A stretch of DNA of 64,000 nucleotides from Clostridium muellerianum. GTDB taxonomy: Bacteria; Bacillota; Clostridia; Clostridiales; Clostridiaceae. This document shows, in pieces, positions 18,310-27,848 of the stretch (its first letter is position 1; every line of letters begins with the position of its first letter). The stretch covers positions 1-64,000 of the forward strand of contig NZ_JABBNI010000058.1 of assembly GCF_012926525.1 (NCBI RefSeq), read 5' to 3'. The notes below the pieces were generated by a model. The model made no database searches and was not told the origin of the DNA. It saw nothing but the letters and a program-made list of their open reading frames with translations. Made by a program: the position numbers and the translations under genes.

Positions 18310-19704
18310 ATGGATGATTATAGAATTTTTATACCACAGGATACAAAACATATAATGAAAATTTTAAAAAATAGAGGATATGAGAGTTATGTTGTAGGTG
18401 GATGTGTAAGGGATAGTCTAATAAATAGGGAACCTAATGACTGGGATTTAACGACTAATGCACTACCAGAGCAGACTTTAGAGATATTTAAGGCTGAAGG
18501 ATTTAGAGTTATAGAAACAGGAATAAAACATGGAACAGTAACCATTCTTATGAATTGCAATTCTTATGAAGTTACAACTTATAGGGTAGATGGACAATAT
18601 TTGGATAATAGGCATCCTGATAATGTGACTTTTACAACTTCATTAAAAGAGGATTTATCACGCAGGGATTTTACTATTAATGCAATGGCCTATAATGAAG
18701 ATAAAGGCTTAATTGACTACTTTAATGGAATTTCTGATTTAAAAAGGAAGATTATTAAATGTGTTGGAAATGCTGATGAAAGATTTAATGAAGATGCATT
18801 AAGAATGCTTAGAGCAGTGAGATTTTCTTCTGAACTTGAATTTAAATTGGATTATCAAGATGCATTTAGCGCTATTAAGAAAAATTGTAATCTAATAGAA
18901 AATATAAGTGCAGAACGTATAAGGGAGGAACTTTGCAAAATTTTAATATCACATAAACCAAGTAGTGGAGTTTTAGCTTTAAAGGAAACTAATCTTTTGA
19001 AGTATATTTTACCAGAAATAATTCCTTGTATTGGATTTCAGCAGCATAATATACATCATGATAAAGATGTTTTTTATCATACATTATCTGTGTTGGATAA
19101 TGCTCCTAATAACATTAATATTAGATTAGCAGCATTACTTCATGATATAGGAAAACCAAAATGTTTTACAATGGATGATAAAAATGTAGGACATTTTTAT
19201 GGACACAATAAAGTGAGTACTGAAATTGCAAGGAAAATATTGACGAAATTAAAATTTGATAATAAAACTATTGATACAGTTTGTGTACTTATTTATGAGC
19301 ACATGAGCAAATTTGATAAGATAAAACCTTACAATATTAAGAAGTTTATGAATAGAGTAAAAATTGAAAATTTAGAAGACCTATTTGAGCTGCAAATAGC
19401 AGATATTAAAGGTTCGGCAAAAGAGTATCAGGATTTTAGCAAAATTTTAATGCTTAAACATAAATGTGAAATTATACTTAATGAAAGGCAGCCGTTAAAT
19501 ATAAAAGATTTAAATATTAATGGCAGCGACTTAATAAATCTAGGTATAAAACAGGGAAAACAAATAGGAGAAATACTTAAGGTTCTTTTAGATAAAGTTT
19601 TAGAAAATCCTAATATGAATAGTAAAGAGAAACTTTTAGATATAGTTTATGATGATTATATAAATAAAGATGGTGTGGGAAAAAAGTTATCAAGTGATTC
19701 TTAG
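18310..19704 (+). CDS. cca: CCA-adding tRNA nucleotidyltransferase with HD domain
   Basis: Adds or repairs the 3' CCA of tRNAs. Seen: class II nucleotidyltransferase head with GGCVRDSLINREPNDWDL (catalytic DxD), the RRDFTINAMAYN motif, the RNA-binding segment RFNEDALRMLRAVRFSSEL, and a C-terminal HD domain (LLHDIGKP) typical of many bacterial CCA enzymes. I prefer the ATG at 18310 (464 residues), with AGGAG about 11 bases upstream and a normal family N-terminus. An in-frame ATG at 18280 lacks a clear site. The last residues (SSDS) and the stop come from a dispersed repeat that begins inside the gene end. Confidence 0.9.
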   Translation: MDDYRIFIPQDTKHIMKILKNRGYESYVVGGCVRDSLINREPNDWDLTTNALPEQTLEIFKAEGFRVIETGIKHGTVTILMNCNSYEVTTYRVDGQYLDNRHPDNVTFTTSLKEDLSRRDFTINAMAYNEDKGLIDYFNGISDLKRKIIKCVGNADERFNEDALRMLRAVRFSSELEFKLDYQDAFSAIKKNCNLIENISAERIREELCKILISHKPSSGVLALKETNLLKYILPEIIPCIGFQQHNIHHDKDVFYHTLSVLDNAPNNINIRLAALLHDIGKPKCFTMDDKNVGHFYGHNKVSTEIARKILTKLKFDNKTIDTVCVLIYEHMSKFDKIKPYNIKKFMNRVKIENLEDLFELQIADIKGSAKEYQDFSKILMLKHKCEIILNERQPLNIKDLNINGSDLINLGIKQGKQIGEILKVLLDKVLENPNMNSKEKLLDIVYDDYINKDGVGKKLSSDS

Positions 19705-19838
19705 GTTCAGATGGAGTTTCCTTATGAGAATGACTTTCTCCAACTGAACCTTAGAAGAACTTATCCAGGCGTGTAGCAGTGCTTATCCCCCGATTTGATA
19801 GAAGATGGGGGTGTTAGCAATGGTAGCGATCCGATAAA
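19686..19838 (+). repeat. Dispersed structured repeat, copy A, encoding the cca stop codon
   Basis: It begins ATCAAGTGATTCTTAG, which supplies Ser-Ser-Asp-Ser-stop to cca. A strong hairpin follows (19698-19756, TTAGGTTCAGATGGAG against its complement), then a second folded block with GCTTATCCCCC...GGGGGTGTTAGC and an outer TTATC/GATAA pairing. The same sequence lies inverted at 46085-46229 after iadA, and truncated at 38461-38518. Confidence 0.75.
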
Positions 19839-19840
19839 AT

Positions 19841-19870
19841 AAGCATATTGCAAAGTTTTGCAATATGCTT
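19841..19870 (-). terminator. Intrinsic terminator of the amino-acid permease
   Basis: Perfect stem AAGCATATTGCAAA / TTTGCAATATGCTT just past the permease stop, with TATTTTAT following on the minus strand. Confidence 0.8.
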
Positions 19871-19876
19871 AATATG

Positions 19877-21283
19877 TTATACAGCATCTATTTTTGAATT
19901 TGTATCCTTACTATTTTGAAGAACACTATGCTTTATACCATAAGTAAAGTAAACGATCAATCCTAATACCAACCAAACACAAAAACCTATCCAAGTTTTT
20001 GCTTTCATATTGGCTAATAAGTAACCACAAGCTATTACAGTTACTATAGGAGTAAAAGGTACTCCTGGACATTTGAACTTTCTTTCGAAATTAGGCATAG
20101 TTTTTCTAAGCACCATAACTGCTATAGATACACACATAAAGCTTAATAATGTTCCAATACTTAAGAATTGTACGATAATATCAAGTGGTAATAAACCAGC
20201 TATTACTGCTGCTGTAATACCAGTTAGTGCTGTAGAAATATATGGAGTCTTATGCTTAGAATGTACCTTTGAAAACATCTTAGGAATTAAGCCGTCTCTT
20301 GACATAACCATAAATACTCTAACTTGTCCATAAAGCACTGCCATGATTGTAGAAATCATTCCAAGTATTGCACCAACTCCTACTAAAGCAGAACCCCAAG
20401 TTATACCAACTCTTGCTAATGCACCAGGTACTGCATTTTCAGCTATTATTTCCTTAAATGGAACCATTCCTGTAAGTACAAAAGCAACTGATATATATAA
20501 AAAACTAACTATTGCTAAGCACGCTATTAAACCACGTGGAATATCTTTCTTTGGATCTTCAGCTTCTTCTGCTGAAGTTGAAATTGCATCAAATCCTATG
20601 TAAGAAAAGAATATTGTAGATGCTCCTGCAGCAACACCCTTCCATCCAAATGGTAAAAGAGGAACGTAGTTAGATGGTTGTATATGTCTTACCCCTAAAA
20701 ATATAAATAAAAGAATTATACATACCTTAACACCAACAATAATGTTATTTACTCTAGCACTTTCCTGCATTCCATAATATAAAAGATAAGTTATAGCTAA
20801 AACTATTAAAATTGCTGGTAAATCTACAAATCCACCTTTACTTGGTGATGCGATAATAGCATTAGGTAATGAAATATTAAATGTTTTTAATATACCAACA
20901 AAAGTTCCAGACCAACCAGAAGCAACAGCACTGGCTGCAACTAAATACTCAGCTGTTAAACACCATCCTATTATCATTGCAATAAATTCACCAAAAGTAA
21001 TATAAGCATAAGAATAAGTACTTCCTGACACAGGAAACATTGTTGCAAGCTCTATATAGCATAGTCCACAAAGAGTTGCTACCATACCAGCAATAAGAAA
21101 TGAAATAATAATTCCTGGACCTGCCATATGAGCTCCCTCACCTGTAGCAACAAAAATTCCTACACCTACTACTGCACCAACACCAAGGGCTGCTATGTCC
21201 CTGGCTTTAAGGTTTTTCTTTAGACCAGTTTTTTTGACCCCATCCATTAACTGATCTAAGGATTTTTTCTTGAAAATGTTCAT
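19877..21283 (-). CDS. APC-superfamily amino-acid permease (YfnA/CAT-like)
   Basis: 468 residues with about 12 membrane segments. The N-terminus LKARDIAALGVGAVVGVGIFVATGEGAHMAGPG matches the first helix of the cationic amino-acid transporter-like branch of the APC superfamily, and SYIGFDAISTSAEEAEDPKKDIPRG is the diagnostic helix 6-loop motif. Likely proton-coupled uptake of an amino acid; the substrate cannot be read from sequence. GGGGG lies about 7 bases before the ATG. Monocistronic with its own terminator. Confidence 0.88.
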   Translation of the reverse strand: MNIFKKKSLDQLMDGVKKTGLKKNLKARDIAALGVGAVVGVGIFVATGEGAHMAGPGIIISFLIAGMVATLCGLCYIELATMFPVSGSTYSYAYITFGEFIAMIIGWCLTAEYLVAASAVASGWSGTFVGILKTFNISLPNAIIASPSKGGFVDLPAILIVLAITYLLYYGMQESARVNNIIVGVKVCIILLFIFLGVRHIQPSNYVPLLPFGWKGVAAGASTIFFSYIGFDAISTSAEEAEDPKKDIPRGLIACLAIVSFLYISVAFVLTGMVPFKEIIAENAVPGALARVGITWGSALVGVGAILGMISTIMAVLYGQVRVFMVMSRDGLIPKMFSKVHSKHKTPYISTALTGITAAVIAGLLPLDIIVQFLSIGTLLSFMCVSIAVMVLRKTMPNFERKFKCPGVPFTPIVTVIACGYLLANMKAKTWIGFCVWLVLGLIVYFTYGIKHSVLQNSKDTNSKIDAV

Positions 21284-21902
21284 AAAAAAGCCCCCTTAAA
21301 TTATTAAATTATATAAAATTAATTTGAAGCTTGTACAAAAATATACAATTTCAAATATTAAATTATTCAATACACATTTTATTAAACTCAGACAATTTAT
21401 CAGTATGCAGTTTAATAGTATACAGTGTAATAAGAATAATGTTTATATTATATAAAACTTTTAAGAAAAATGAAAGTTTAAATTTTATTATTTCATTAAA
21501 ATAACTTAAATTTAATCATTATATCTCATGTTATTAACATTTCTTAACTTTATAATGTAAAAAGATTATGGAATAAGATATTATAATACAGTGTTTTTTA
21601 ATATTTTGCGAATATTAAATGAATTACAAAATTAACATGCTGAATGTAAATGTTACAAGTATGTTTTTAAGTTTCAGCCTTATAAGAAAATCAAAATTCA
21701 AATTAGTTAAAAAGATGAAAGAAAATAATGCAAATAATTCATCAGAAAATATATTTGCTGTTAGTTTTAAGGTGCAAGTAAAAAAACAAAACAGACAATG
21801 AAAATTTTTTATAATTTATAGTTTATAAAGAGAAAGTTATGATAAAATACTATTTGGAGAGTTTTGGTTATATTATAATGAAATAGTAAGGAGAAAGTTA
21901 TA
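21284..21902. other. Intergenic region between divergent permease and plsC
   Basis: About 600 very AT-rich bases, probably carrying both divergent promoters. A 60-codon frame at 21619-21801 has no ribosome-binding site and no recognisable features, so I do not call it a gene. No RNA structure stands out. Confidence 0.5.
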
Positions 21903-22625
21903 ATGATAAAATTATTATGGTATAGTTATTTTGGAGTCTATCTTTTAATTAAAAGTATAGAAACTAAGATAAATTTACTTTTTTTAAAAGAAAAATCACA
22001 AGAAGCGATTGATAAATGTGTATATAAAAGATCAAAGGAGATATCAGATCATGTTTTAAAAAAATCTAAAACGTCTAGTTTAGTAATAGGGAGAGAAAAT
22101 GTACCTGAAGGACCCTGTGTTTTTATATCCAATCATCAGGCAATTTTTGATTGCTTTCTTATATATTCTAATATACATAGACTTACAGGGTTTATGGCAA
22201 AAAAAGAAATAAAGAGTTATCCATTAATTAGTAACTGGTTGAATGTGATGCACTCTGCATTTATTGATAGAAAAAATATAAGAGAAGGAATGAAATCTAT
22301 TAGTCAGGGTGTAGAAAATTTAAAAAAAGGATATTCAATGATCATTTTCCCTGAAGGTACAAGAAGTTTAAAATCAGAAATGGGCGAATTTAAAAAAGGA
22401 AGTATGAAGTTGGCTATTAAGGCTAATGTACCTATTGTTCCTATTACCGTGGATGGTACTTACAGAGTTTTAGAAGTTGGAAACAAGGTATGTGGAAATA
22501 AAGTGAAAATGATAATTCATAAACCTATATATATAGACAATCTATCACAAGATGAGAAAAAAGGCTTATCAGAGATGCTGCATGGTATAATTAAAAATGG
22601 ATTAGAAGAATTAAAGAAAAATTAG
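21903..22625 (+). CDS. plsC: 1-acyl-sn-glycerol-3-phosphate acyltransferase
   Basis: 240 residues. Transfers the second acyl chain to lysophosphatidic acid to make phosphatidic acid at the membrane. The family motif NHQAIFD (NHxxxxD, with Gln in place of the common Ser) sits near residue 77, and the second motif FPEGTRS near 150. VPIVPITVDGTYRVLE is the usual block 4. A hydrophobic N-terminal segment (about 5-25) should anchor it. AAGGAG lies 9 bases before the ATG. It is followed by a strong terminator. Confidence 0.9.
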   Translation: MIKLLWYSYFGVYLLIKSIETKINLLFLKEKSQEAIDKCVYKRSKEISDHVLKKSKTSSLVIGRENVPEGPCVFISNHQAIFDCFLIYSNIHRLTGFMAKKEIKSYPLISNWLNVMHSAFIDRKNIREGMKSISQGVENLKKGYSMIIFPEGTRSLKSEMGEFKKGSMKLAIKANVPIVPITVDGTYRVLEVGNKVCGNKVKMIIHKPIYIDNLSQDEKKGLSEMLHGIIKNGLEELKKN

Positions 22626-22633
22626 AAAATATG

Positions 22634-22676
22634 TTAACGGTGCCCCACTAAAATCTATTTTAGTGAGGCACCGTTA
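22634..22676 (+). terminator. Intrinsic terminator after plsC
   Basis: Long stem TAACGGTGCC.CACTAAAAT paired with ATTTTAGTGAGGCACCGTTA. The T-tract is short (GTTT), so part of its job may be RNA stability. Confidence 0.65.
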
Positions 22677-22732
22677 GTTTATGATATAATTAATTTATAT
22701 GGAAGAGTTTAGAAGGGAGTTTAGTTTTTATA

Positions 22733-23593
22733 ATGAAGAAAAAGCTGGACATAAACAAAACGATTACTACAGTAGTAGTTTTAAATGTAATTCAAATAAG
22801 TACAATTGTTTTGGTTATATTGTACAATTATTTTCATAAAAATGTTCTAAATTTTCAAGAAAAGATTTACAGTGGAGAACTTTTTATATACTTAATCATA
22901 TGTATAGGAATTGTAAATAGTTTTTTTGCAGTTAAGGATATTCGTTCTCTAAATGGGAATAATGATGAGTACAATATGCTTAAAAATACTTTAGAACAAT
23001 TAGAAAATCTAAATAAAACCCTTAGGGCTCAAAGGCACGATTTTATGAATCACCTGCAGGTAGTATATAGTCTTATGGAGATGGAAGAGTATAGTGATTC
23101 AAGAGAATATATAGAAAAAGTTTTTAAAGATATTCAAAAGGTAAATAAGGTATTAAAGACTTCTAATCCAGCAGTTAATGCATTGCTTCAGGCAAAAATA
23201 CTTTATGGTGAGAAAAGAGGAATAAAAACGGAAATACTAATTACTTCATCACTTCAAGATTTAAAAATACCATCCTGGGAATTTTGCAGGGTACTTGGAA
23301 ACATTGTAGATAATGCTATTTATGCACTTCAGGAGAAAATGGAAAACAGGATTATACAAATAGAATTATTTGAAGACTTGAAGGTGTATGGGTTTAAAAT
23401 AAAAAATAATGGACCAGAAATTCCAAAAGAACTTATGAAGAAAATTTTTAAGGCGGGAGTTACTACAAAGGGGGAGAAAGGTGAAGGAATGGGACTTGCC
23501 ATTGTAAAGCGTGTATTAGAAGAGTATGAAGGTGGCGTTAAAGTATACATGGAAAAGGAATTTACTGTTTTTTATGGATGGATTCCAAGGTAA
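22733..23593 (+). CDS. Membrane sensor histidine kinase (Spo0B/CitA-like)
   Basis: 286 residues. Two membrane segments (about 10-32 and 45-65) with almost no external loop. A short coiled linker is followed by the phosphoacceptor helix RAQRHDFMNHLQVVYSLMEM, the H-box form of Spo0B/DcuS/AgrC-type kinases. The C-terminal ATPase domain has NIVDNAIYAL (N box), KAGVTTKGEKGEGMGLAIVKRV (G boxes). The matching LytTR regulator is probably the gene at 25733, separated from it by nfeD, floA and an unknown gene on the same strand. Confidence 0.87.
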   Translation: MKKKLDINKTITTVVVLNVIQISTIVLVILYNYFHKNVLNFQEKIYSGELFIYLIICIGIVNSFFAVKDIRSLNGNNDEYNMLKNTLEQLENLNKTLRAQRHDFMNHLQVVYSLMEMEEYSDSREYIEKVFKDIQKVNKVLKTSNPAVNALLQAKILYGEKRGIKTEILITSSLQDLKIPSWEFCRVLGNIVDNAIYALQEKMENRIIQIELFEDLKVYGFKIKNNGPEIPKELMKKIFKAGVTTKGEKGEGMGLAIVKRVLEEYEGGVKVYMEKEFTVFYGWIPR

Positions 23594-23739
23594 ATAGAGT
23601 TTTTATCATCAGGTAAAACTGAAAATATGACATCTTAAACTACCTTATGTATTTTTCAACCACTATACGTTTATTTTAAGATGTACAAGAAGTATTATAT
23701 TAATATAAACAAAGGTTATGATAAAGGGAGGTGGGAGAA

Positions 23740-24240
23740 ATGGAGCTAGTAAGTTTCCTATCTGGTATAAGTTTGGCTGCTGTGTTATTTTTTTCATTTG
23801 GATTTTTGCTGGTAGTTATAGAAATGTTTCACCCAGGCTTTGGAATACCAGGTGTTTTTGGCGGAATATTCCTTATTTTAGGAATAGTAATAACAGCAAG
23901 AAGTGTTATGGAAGCATTGATTTTAGTTAGCATTATTATTGCAGTGTTAGGAGTAGCACTTACTTTAGTTTTGCAATCTGCAACTAAGGGAAGGCTTTCA
24001 AAAATACTAATTCTACGTGAAACCCAAAAGAAAGAAACTGGATATACAGGCTCTGAAGATTTACAGTATTTTGTGGGCCAGCAGGGAATAACCCTTACGG
24101 TTTTAAGACCAGCTGGTATTGCAGATTTTAATGGAATAAAGATGGATGTGGTTTCAGAAGGTGAGTTTATCCCAAAAGATGAAAAGATAAAAATTATAAA
24201 GGTAGAGGGAAGAATAATTGTAGTTAGAAAAATATTTTAA
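23740..24240 (+). CDS. NfeD-family membrane protein
   Basis: 166 residues. Three N-terminal membrane segments (about 5-95, with the glycine-rich EMFHPGFGIPGVFGG motif) and a C-terminal OB-fold domain (about 110-166; GITLTVLRPAGIADFNGIK). It is the short, protease-less NfeD that partners with flotillins; floA follows 22 bases downstream. The start is set at the ATG at 23740, about 9 bases after GGGAGG. A GTG at 23731 touches the site itself and is unlikely. Confidence 0.88.
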   Translation: MELVSFLSGISLAAVLFFSFGFLLVVIEMFHPGFGIPGVFGGIFLILGIVITARSVMEALILVSIIIAVLGVALTLVLQSATKGRLSKILILRETQKKETGYTGSEDLQYFVGQQGITLTVLRPAGIADFNGIKMDVVSEGEFIPKDEKIKIIKVEGRIIVVRKIF

Positions 24241-24262
24241 AAAATAAGGAGGAATTGATATT

Positions 24263-25255
24263 ATGAATGGTCCTGTTACTGTAGTCGTATTTTTAGGTAT
24301 ACTAATAATTTTTTTAGCATTGTTTTTTAGTTTTGTGCCGGTTGGGTTGTGGATTTCAGCATTAGCTGCAAATGTAAAGGTAAGCATTTTTAATTTGGTT
24401 GGAATGAGGCTTAGAAGAGTTACCCCCAAAAGAATAGTTTTTCCACTAATAAAAGCAACAAAAGCAGGTTTAGAGGTAAGTGTAAATCAATTAGAAGCTC
24501 ATTATTTAGCTGGCGGAAATGTAGATCAGGTAGTAGATGCGCTTATTGCAGCTCATAGAGCAGATTTTAAGCTACCTTTTGAAAGAGCAGCAGCAATAGA
24601 TCTTGCAGGAAGAGATGTACTTGAAGCCGTAAAAATGAGTGTTAACCCAAAAGTAATTGAAACACCTAATGTTTCAGGCGTTGCAAAAGATGGAATTGAA
24701 CTTTTAGCAAAAGCTAGAGTAACAGTAAGAGCAAACCTAGAAAGATTAATAGGAGGAGCTGGTGAAGCCACAGTACTTGCTAGAGTTGGTGAAGGTATTG
24801 TAACCACAGTTGGTACATCTGTTTCACATAAAGAAGTTTTGGAAAATCCAGACGCTATATCTAAAACGGTTCTAGCAAAAGGATTAGATGCAGGAACTGC
24901 TTTTGAAATATTATCTATAGATATTGCAGATGTAGATGTGGGAAGAAATATAGGAGCACAACTTCAAACTCTTCAAGCAGAAGCAGATAAAAACATTGCC
25001 CAGGCAAAGGCAGAAGAAAGAAGGGCTATGGCGGTAGCAAGAGAACAGGAAATGAGAGCTGCAGTAGTGGAAGCAGAAGCAGAAGTACCAAGAGCTATGG
25101 CTCAAGCTTTAAGAGAAGGAAAATTAGGGGTAATGGATTATTATGATATGCAGAATATAATATCAGATACAAAAATGAGGGAATCCATATCTAAAGTTGG
25201 TAAGAAAAAGGATCAAAAAGGCTCATATGGCAATCCTAGTGATGTTAAGGAGTAA
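24263..25255 (+). CDS. floA: Flotillin-like protein FloA
   Basis: 330 residues, normal for the family. An N-terminal hydrophobic hairpin (about 6-35) anchors it on the inside of the membrane. An SPFH domain follows ([22 protein letters not shown] to [15 protein letters not shown]), then an Ala/Glu-rich coiled coil ([18 protein letters not shown]) and a conserved C-terminal tail. It organises membrane microdomains that gather signalling and protein-quality-control complexes. GGAGG precedes the ATG. The operon order nfeD-floA is that of B. subtilis yqeZ-yqfA. Confidence 0.92.
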   Translation: MNGPVTVVVFLGILIIFLALFFSFVPVGLWISALAANVKVSIFNLVGMRLRRVTPKRIVFPLIKATKAGLEVSVNQLEAHYLAGGNVDQVVDALIAAHRADFKLPFERAAAIDLAGRDVLEAVKMSVNPKVIETPNVSGVAKDGIELLAKARVTVRANLERLIGGAGEATVLARVGEGIVTTVGTSVSHKEVLENPDAISKTVLAKGLDAGTAFEILSIDIADVDVGRNIGAQLQTLQAEADKNIAQAKAEERRAMAVAREQEMRAAVVEAEAEVPRAMAQALREGKLGVMDYYDMQNIISDTKMRESISKVGKKKDQKGSYGNPSDVKE

Positions 25256-25260
25256 AAATT

Positions 25261-25728
25261 ATGGCATATTCTGATTTTGATTTTAATGATTTAATGGAAC
25301 TTGCTAGTATGTCAAAAAAAATTTTCAAGGATACCATAGAAGCTTCTCGCGAAAAAGTAAAGAGTTTAACAAATGAAGCAAAGGGTTTAACGAACCAAGA
25401 TAAAAATACTATTATGGATGACAATAATAAAAGGGATAATTATAGCTGGGTAAAGGAAAATGATCTGGTGGAAAATTTCAGTGGTAATTTTGAATATAGT
25501 TCTGAGGGCAATTCAAATTTAGAATGTGAAATAGTCCATAGAGAAAAATTAGAATTAGAAAGAAAAATAGAATATGAAAGAATCAAAAAAGTATTGTCAA
25601 AGAAGAAATTAGAGGAAGAAAGAGTATCAATAGATTTAGATTTTAAAGAAAAAAATGTTGTGCAGGCTGTAGTGTATAGTGAAATATTTGGAGAACCTAG
25701 AGCAAAGAGAAGAAGAAGAAGGTGGTGA
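25261..25728 (+). CDS. Unknown charged coiled-coil protein in floA operon
   Basis: 155 residues, not recognised. It begins 5 bases after the floA stop. Highly charged. The N-terminal third is amphipathic, and a strong coiled coil runs about 95-130 (HREKLELERKIEYERIKKV). It ends in an unusual basic tail with five Arg and a final Trp. No membrane segment. It sits where B. subtilis has yqfB but is much longer and I see no similarity. The TTG start of the LytTR regulator follows 4 bases after its stop, so the two are translationally linked. Confidence 0.75.
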   Translation: MAYSDFDFNDLMELASMSKKIFKDTIEASREKVKSLTNEAKGLTNQDKNTIMDDNNKRDNYSWVKENDLVENFSGNFEYSSEGNSNLECEIVHREKLELERKIEYERIKKVLSKKKLEEERVSIDLDFKEKNVVQAVVYSEIFGEPRAKRRRRRW

Positions 25729-25732
25729 TTTA

Positions 25733-26476
25733 TTGGAATTTAAAGTTTTCATTGGGGATGACGAGGAAGGAATGAGAATGGTATTAAAAAAAGCCATTGA
25801 GAAAATAGAGGGATTTAAATTAATAGGAGAGGCAGCAGATGGAGAGGCTGTCCTCTCCTTTGTAGAAGAAAAACATCCCGAAATTATATTTTTAGATGTA
25901 GAAATGCCCAAGTTAAGTGGGGTAGAATGTGCAAAAAGAATAATGGATATAAATCCCAGAACCATAATTATATTTGTTACAGCACATGATTCCTATATGT
26001 CAGATGCATTTCAGCTTTATGCATTTGATTATATTGTAAAACCTTTTAAATTAGATAGGATCTATCAAACTTTAAATCGTATAAAAACTTTAAATGAGGT
26101 TCAAAATGAAGAAAACATGTATAAAATAATTCGTCATGAAAAAGGACTGAATAAAATATTAATAAGAAATAAAGATGGTATAAGTTTTATAGATATGAAG
26201 GATATTATTATTATTCAAAGGGAAGATAGAAATACAGTTATTTATACAGTAGACAATTCTTATATTACATCTGAAGGGATGAGTGAATTAGAAGAAAGGT
26301 TGGATAAAACCCAGTTTTTTAGAAGTCACAAGTCTTATATTATTAATTTATCTATGATTAATAAAATATATCCTTACGGAAGATGGACATATATAGTGAA
26401 ATTAAAAAATACAGATAAGGATGCACTTATTACTCATGAAAGATATGACATACTTAAGGAAATGTTTAGTTTTTAA
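25733..26476 (+). CDS. LytTR-family response regulator
   Basis: 247 residues. The receiver domain has the acidic pocket GDDEE, phosphoacceptor Asp in IIFLDVEMP and the Lys in DYIVKPFKL. A C-terminal LytTR DNA-binding domain follows (IIIIQREDRNTVIYT, FFRSHKSYIINLSMI). I place the start at TTG 25733, about 8 bases after GGTGG and 4 bases after the upstream stop, where the receiver domain normally begins; an upstream ATG at 25679 would add a non-conserved tail inside the previous gene. Probable partner of the kinase at 22733. LytTR regulators commonly control envelope or quorum functions. Confidence 0.87.
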   Translation: MEFKVFIGDDEEGMRMVLKKAIEKIEGFKLIGEAADGEAVLSFVEEKHPEIIFLDVEMPKLSGVECAKRIMDINPRTIIIFVTAHDSYMSDAFQLYAFDYIVKPFKLDRIYQTLNRIKTLNEVQNEENMYKIIRHEKGLNKILIRNKDGISFIDMKDIIIIQREDRNTVIYTVDNSYITSEGMSELEERLDKTQFFRSHKSYIINLSMINKIYPYGRWTYIVKLKNTDKDALITHERYDILKEMFSF

Positions 26477-26553
26477 TTGTTTAACTTAATCAGAATTAAT
26501 GTGTTTTCTAATTTTATCAGAAATAATGTTTTATTAAATAAAGAAAAAAATAT

Positions 26554-26604
26554 AAAAGAGGCTTCATCTCAATACGTAAATATGTATTGAGATGAAGTCT
26601 CTTT
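26554..26604. terminator. Bidirectional intrinsic terminator
   Basis: Stem AAAAGAGGCTTCATCTCAATAC paired with GTATTGAGATGAAGTCTCTTTT, nearly perfect, between convergent lytTR (+) and NlpC/P60 (-) genes. Confidence 0.88.
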
Positions 26605-26637
26605 TGATTAATATAATACCTAAAGTAATAAAATTAC

Positions 26638-27675
26638 TTATTTAAATACCCTTCTGGCAGTTAAATAATCACTCCTAGTTAGAGGAGAAATTTTAATTAC
26701 ATCTCCTGTGTGAGGTGCGTGAATGTATGCTCCAAAACCTATATACATACCTACGTGATGAGGATCACTAGCAGTTCCGAAAAAAATTAGATCTCCTGGT
26801 TTTAAAGAGCTTCTAGACACTTCTGTACCATCATTTATTTGGTCATAAGTAGTTCGTCCAATAGATACCCCAAAATGTGCACACACATATTGTGTGAAGC
26901 CAGAACAATCAAAACCTGGTTTTGGTGACGTTCCACCCCATACATATGGGGTTCCTAAGAAAGTAGTAGCATAAGCTATAACTGCATCTATGTCAGAAGG
27001 CGAATTTGAGGAAGCTTTACTTTTAATACTATCTAGATATTTAAAGGCATCTGCTAATGCAACTTGATCGCTTCCAGAATAAGAATTTTGAGCAGCTTGA
27101 GCTTCAATTAAAAGTTTCTTCTGTGATTCTTTAGCACTATTTAATTGAGTTAACTTTTTTTCATTGTCAGCCTTTAATGCAAGTAAAGTGTTATTTTTTG
27201 CAACTAAGTTATCTTTTTTATTACTTACTAAATCCTTATTTTGCTTGTACTTATTAATAGTATCTTGATTTAAATTTATTAATTTTACAAGTGTATCAGT
27301 ATTTGAAATTAGGTCTCCAATATCTTTAGATTGGAGAAGTACATTTAAATAACCGTCAAATCCGTTTATATACATTGTTTTAACTCTTTTGTTGAACAGA
27401 TCCTTCTCCTTATTAAGATTAGCTTCAGCATCTTGAAGTTCCGTTTGAGTATTTTTAATGCTAGCTTCAGTAGCTGCTATCTGTTTATTATTATCATCAG
27501 TTTGTTTCATTACAGTTTCTATTTCATTATCAAGTTTTTCAATGTTAATTTGTAAACTTTCTATAGTAGTTTTTCCATTGTTAGCATTATTTTGAACGGG
27601 TTCAGCATAAGCAGTTGTAGTAAATACTATGGACATAGTTAATGCTAAAATAGATTTTTTTAATAATGAATTCAA
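26638..27675 (-). CDS. PcsB-like NlpC/P60 peptidoglycan endopeptidase
   Basis: 345 residues. A signal peptide (ending near YAEP), a long coiled coil (about 35-205; TTIESLQINIEKLDNEIETV) and a C-terminal NlpC/P60 domain (about 225-345) with the catalytic Cys in PGFDCSGFTQY, His in DPHHVGMYIG and the third residue in YIHAPHTG. This is the PcsB/CwlO architecture, in which FtsEX or similar partners gate cleavage of the stem peptide during growth or division. The start is TTG at 27675, 8 bases after AGGAG. A GTG at 27684 overlaps that site. Confidence 0.88.
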   Translation of the reverse strand: MNSLLKKSILALTMSIVFTTTAYAEPVQNNANNGKTTIESLQINIEKLDNEIETVMKQTDDNNKQIAATEASIKNTQTELQDAEANLNKEKDLFNKRVKTMYINGFDGYLNVLLQSKDIGDLISNTDTLVKLINLNQDTINKYKQNKDLVSNKKDNLVAKNNTLLALKADNEKKLTQLNSAKESQKKLLIEAQAAQNSYSGSDQVALADAFKYLDSIKSKASSNSPSDIDAVIAYATTFLGTPYVWGGTSPKPGFDCSGFTQYVCAHFGVSIGRTTYDQINDGTEVSRSSLKPGDLIFFGTASDPHHVGMYIGFGAYIHAPHTGDVIKISPLTRSDYLTARRVFK

Positions 27676-27848
27676 GTTTATCACTCCTAAATTATTGTGA
27701 AGTTTTTAATTGTAAATTTAAATTACTACAAATAATATTATAACATTTTGTCCAAATATAGAACATGAATATATTGTTAATAAAATGATTGGATGGATAA
27801 AAACAAAAAAGGATATGTGATGTATTTTTGCACGTTATCAGTTCTATT

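Noticed and set aside
21619-21801. 60-codon frame between the permease and plsC
   Set aside because: No ribosome-binding site, Lys/Asn-rich translation expected from AT-rich DNA, no neighbour relationship.
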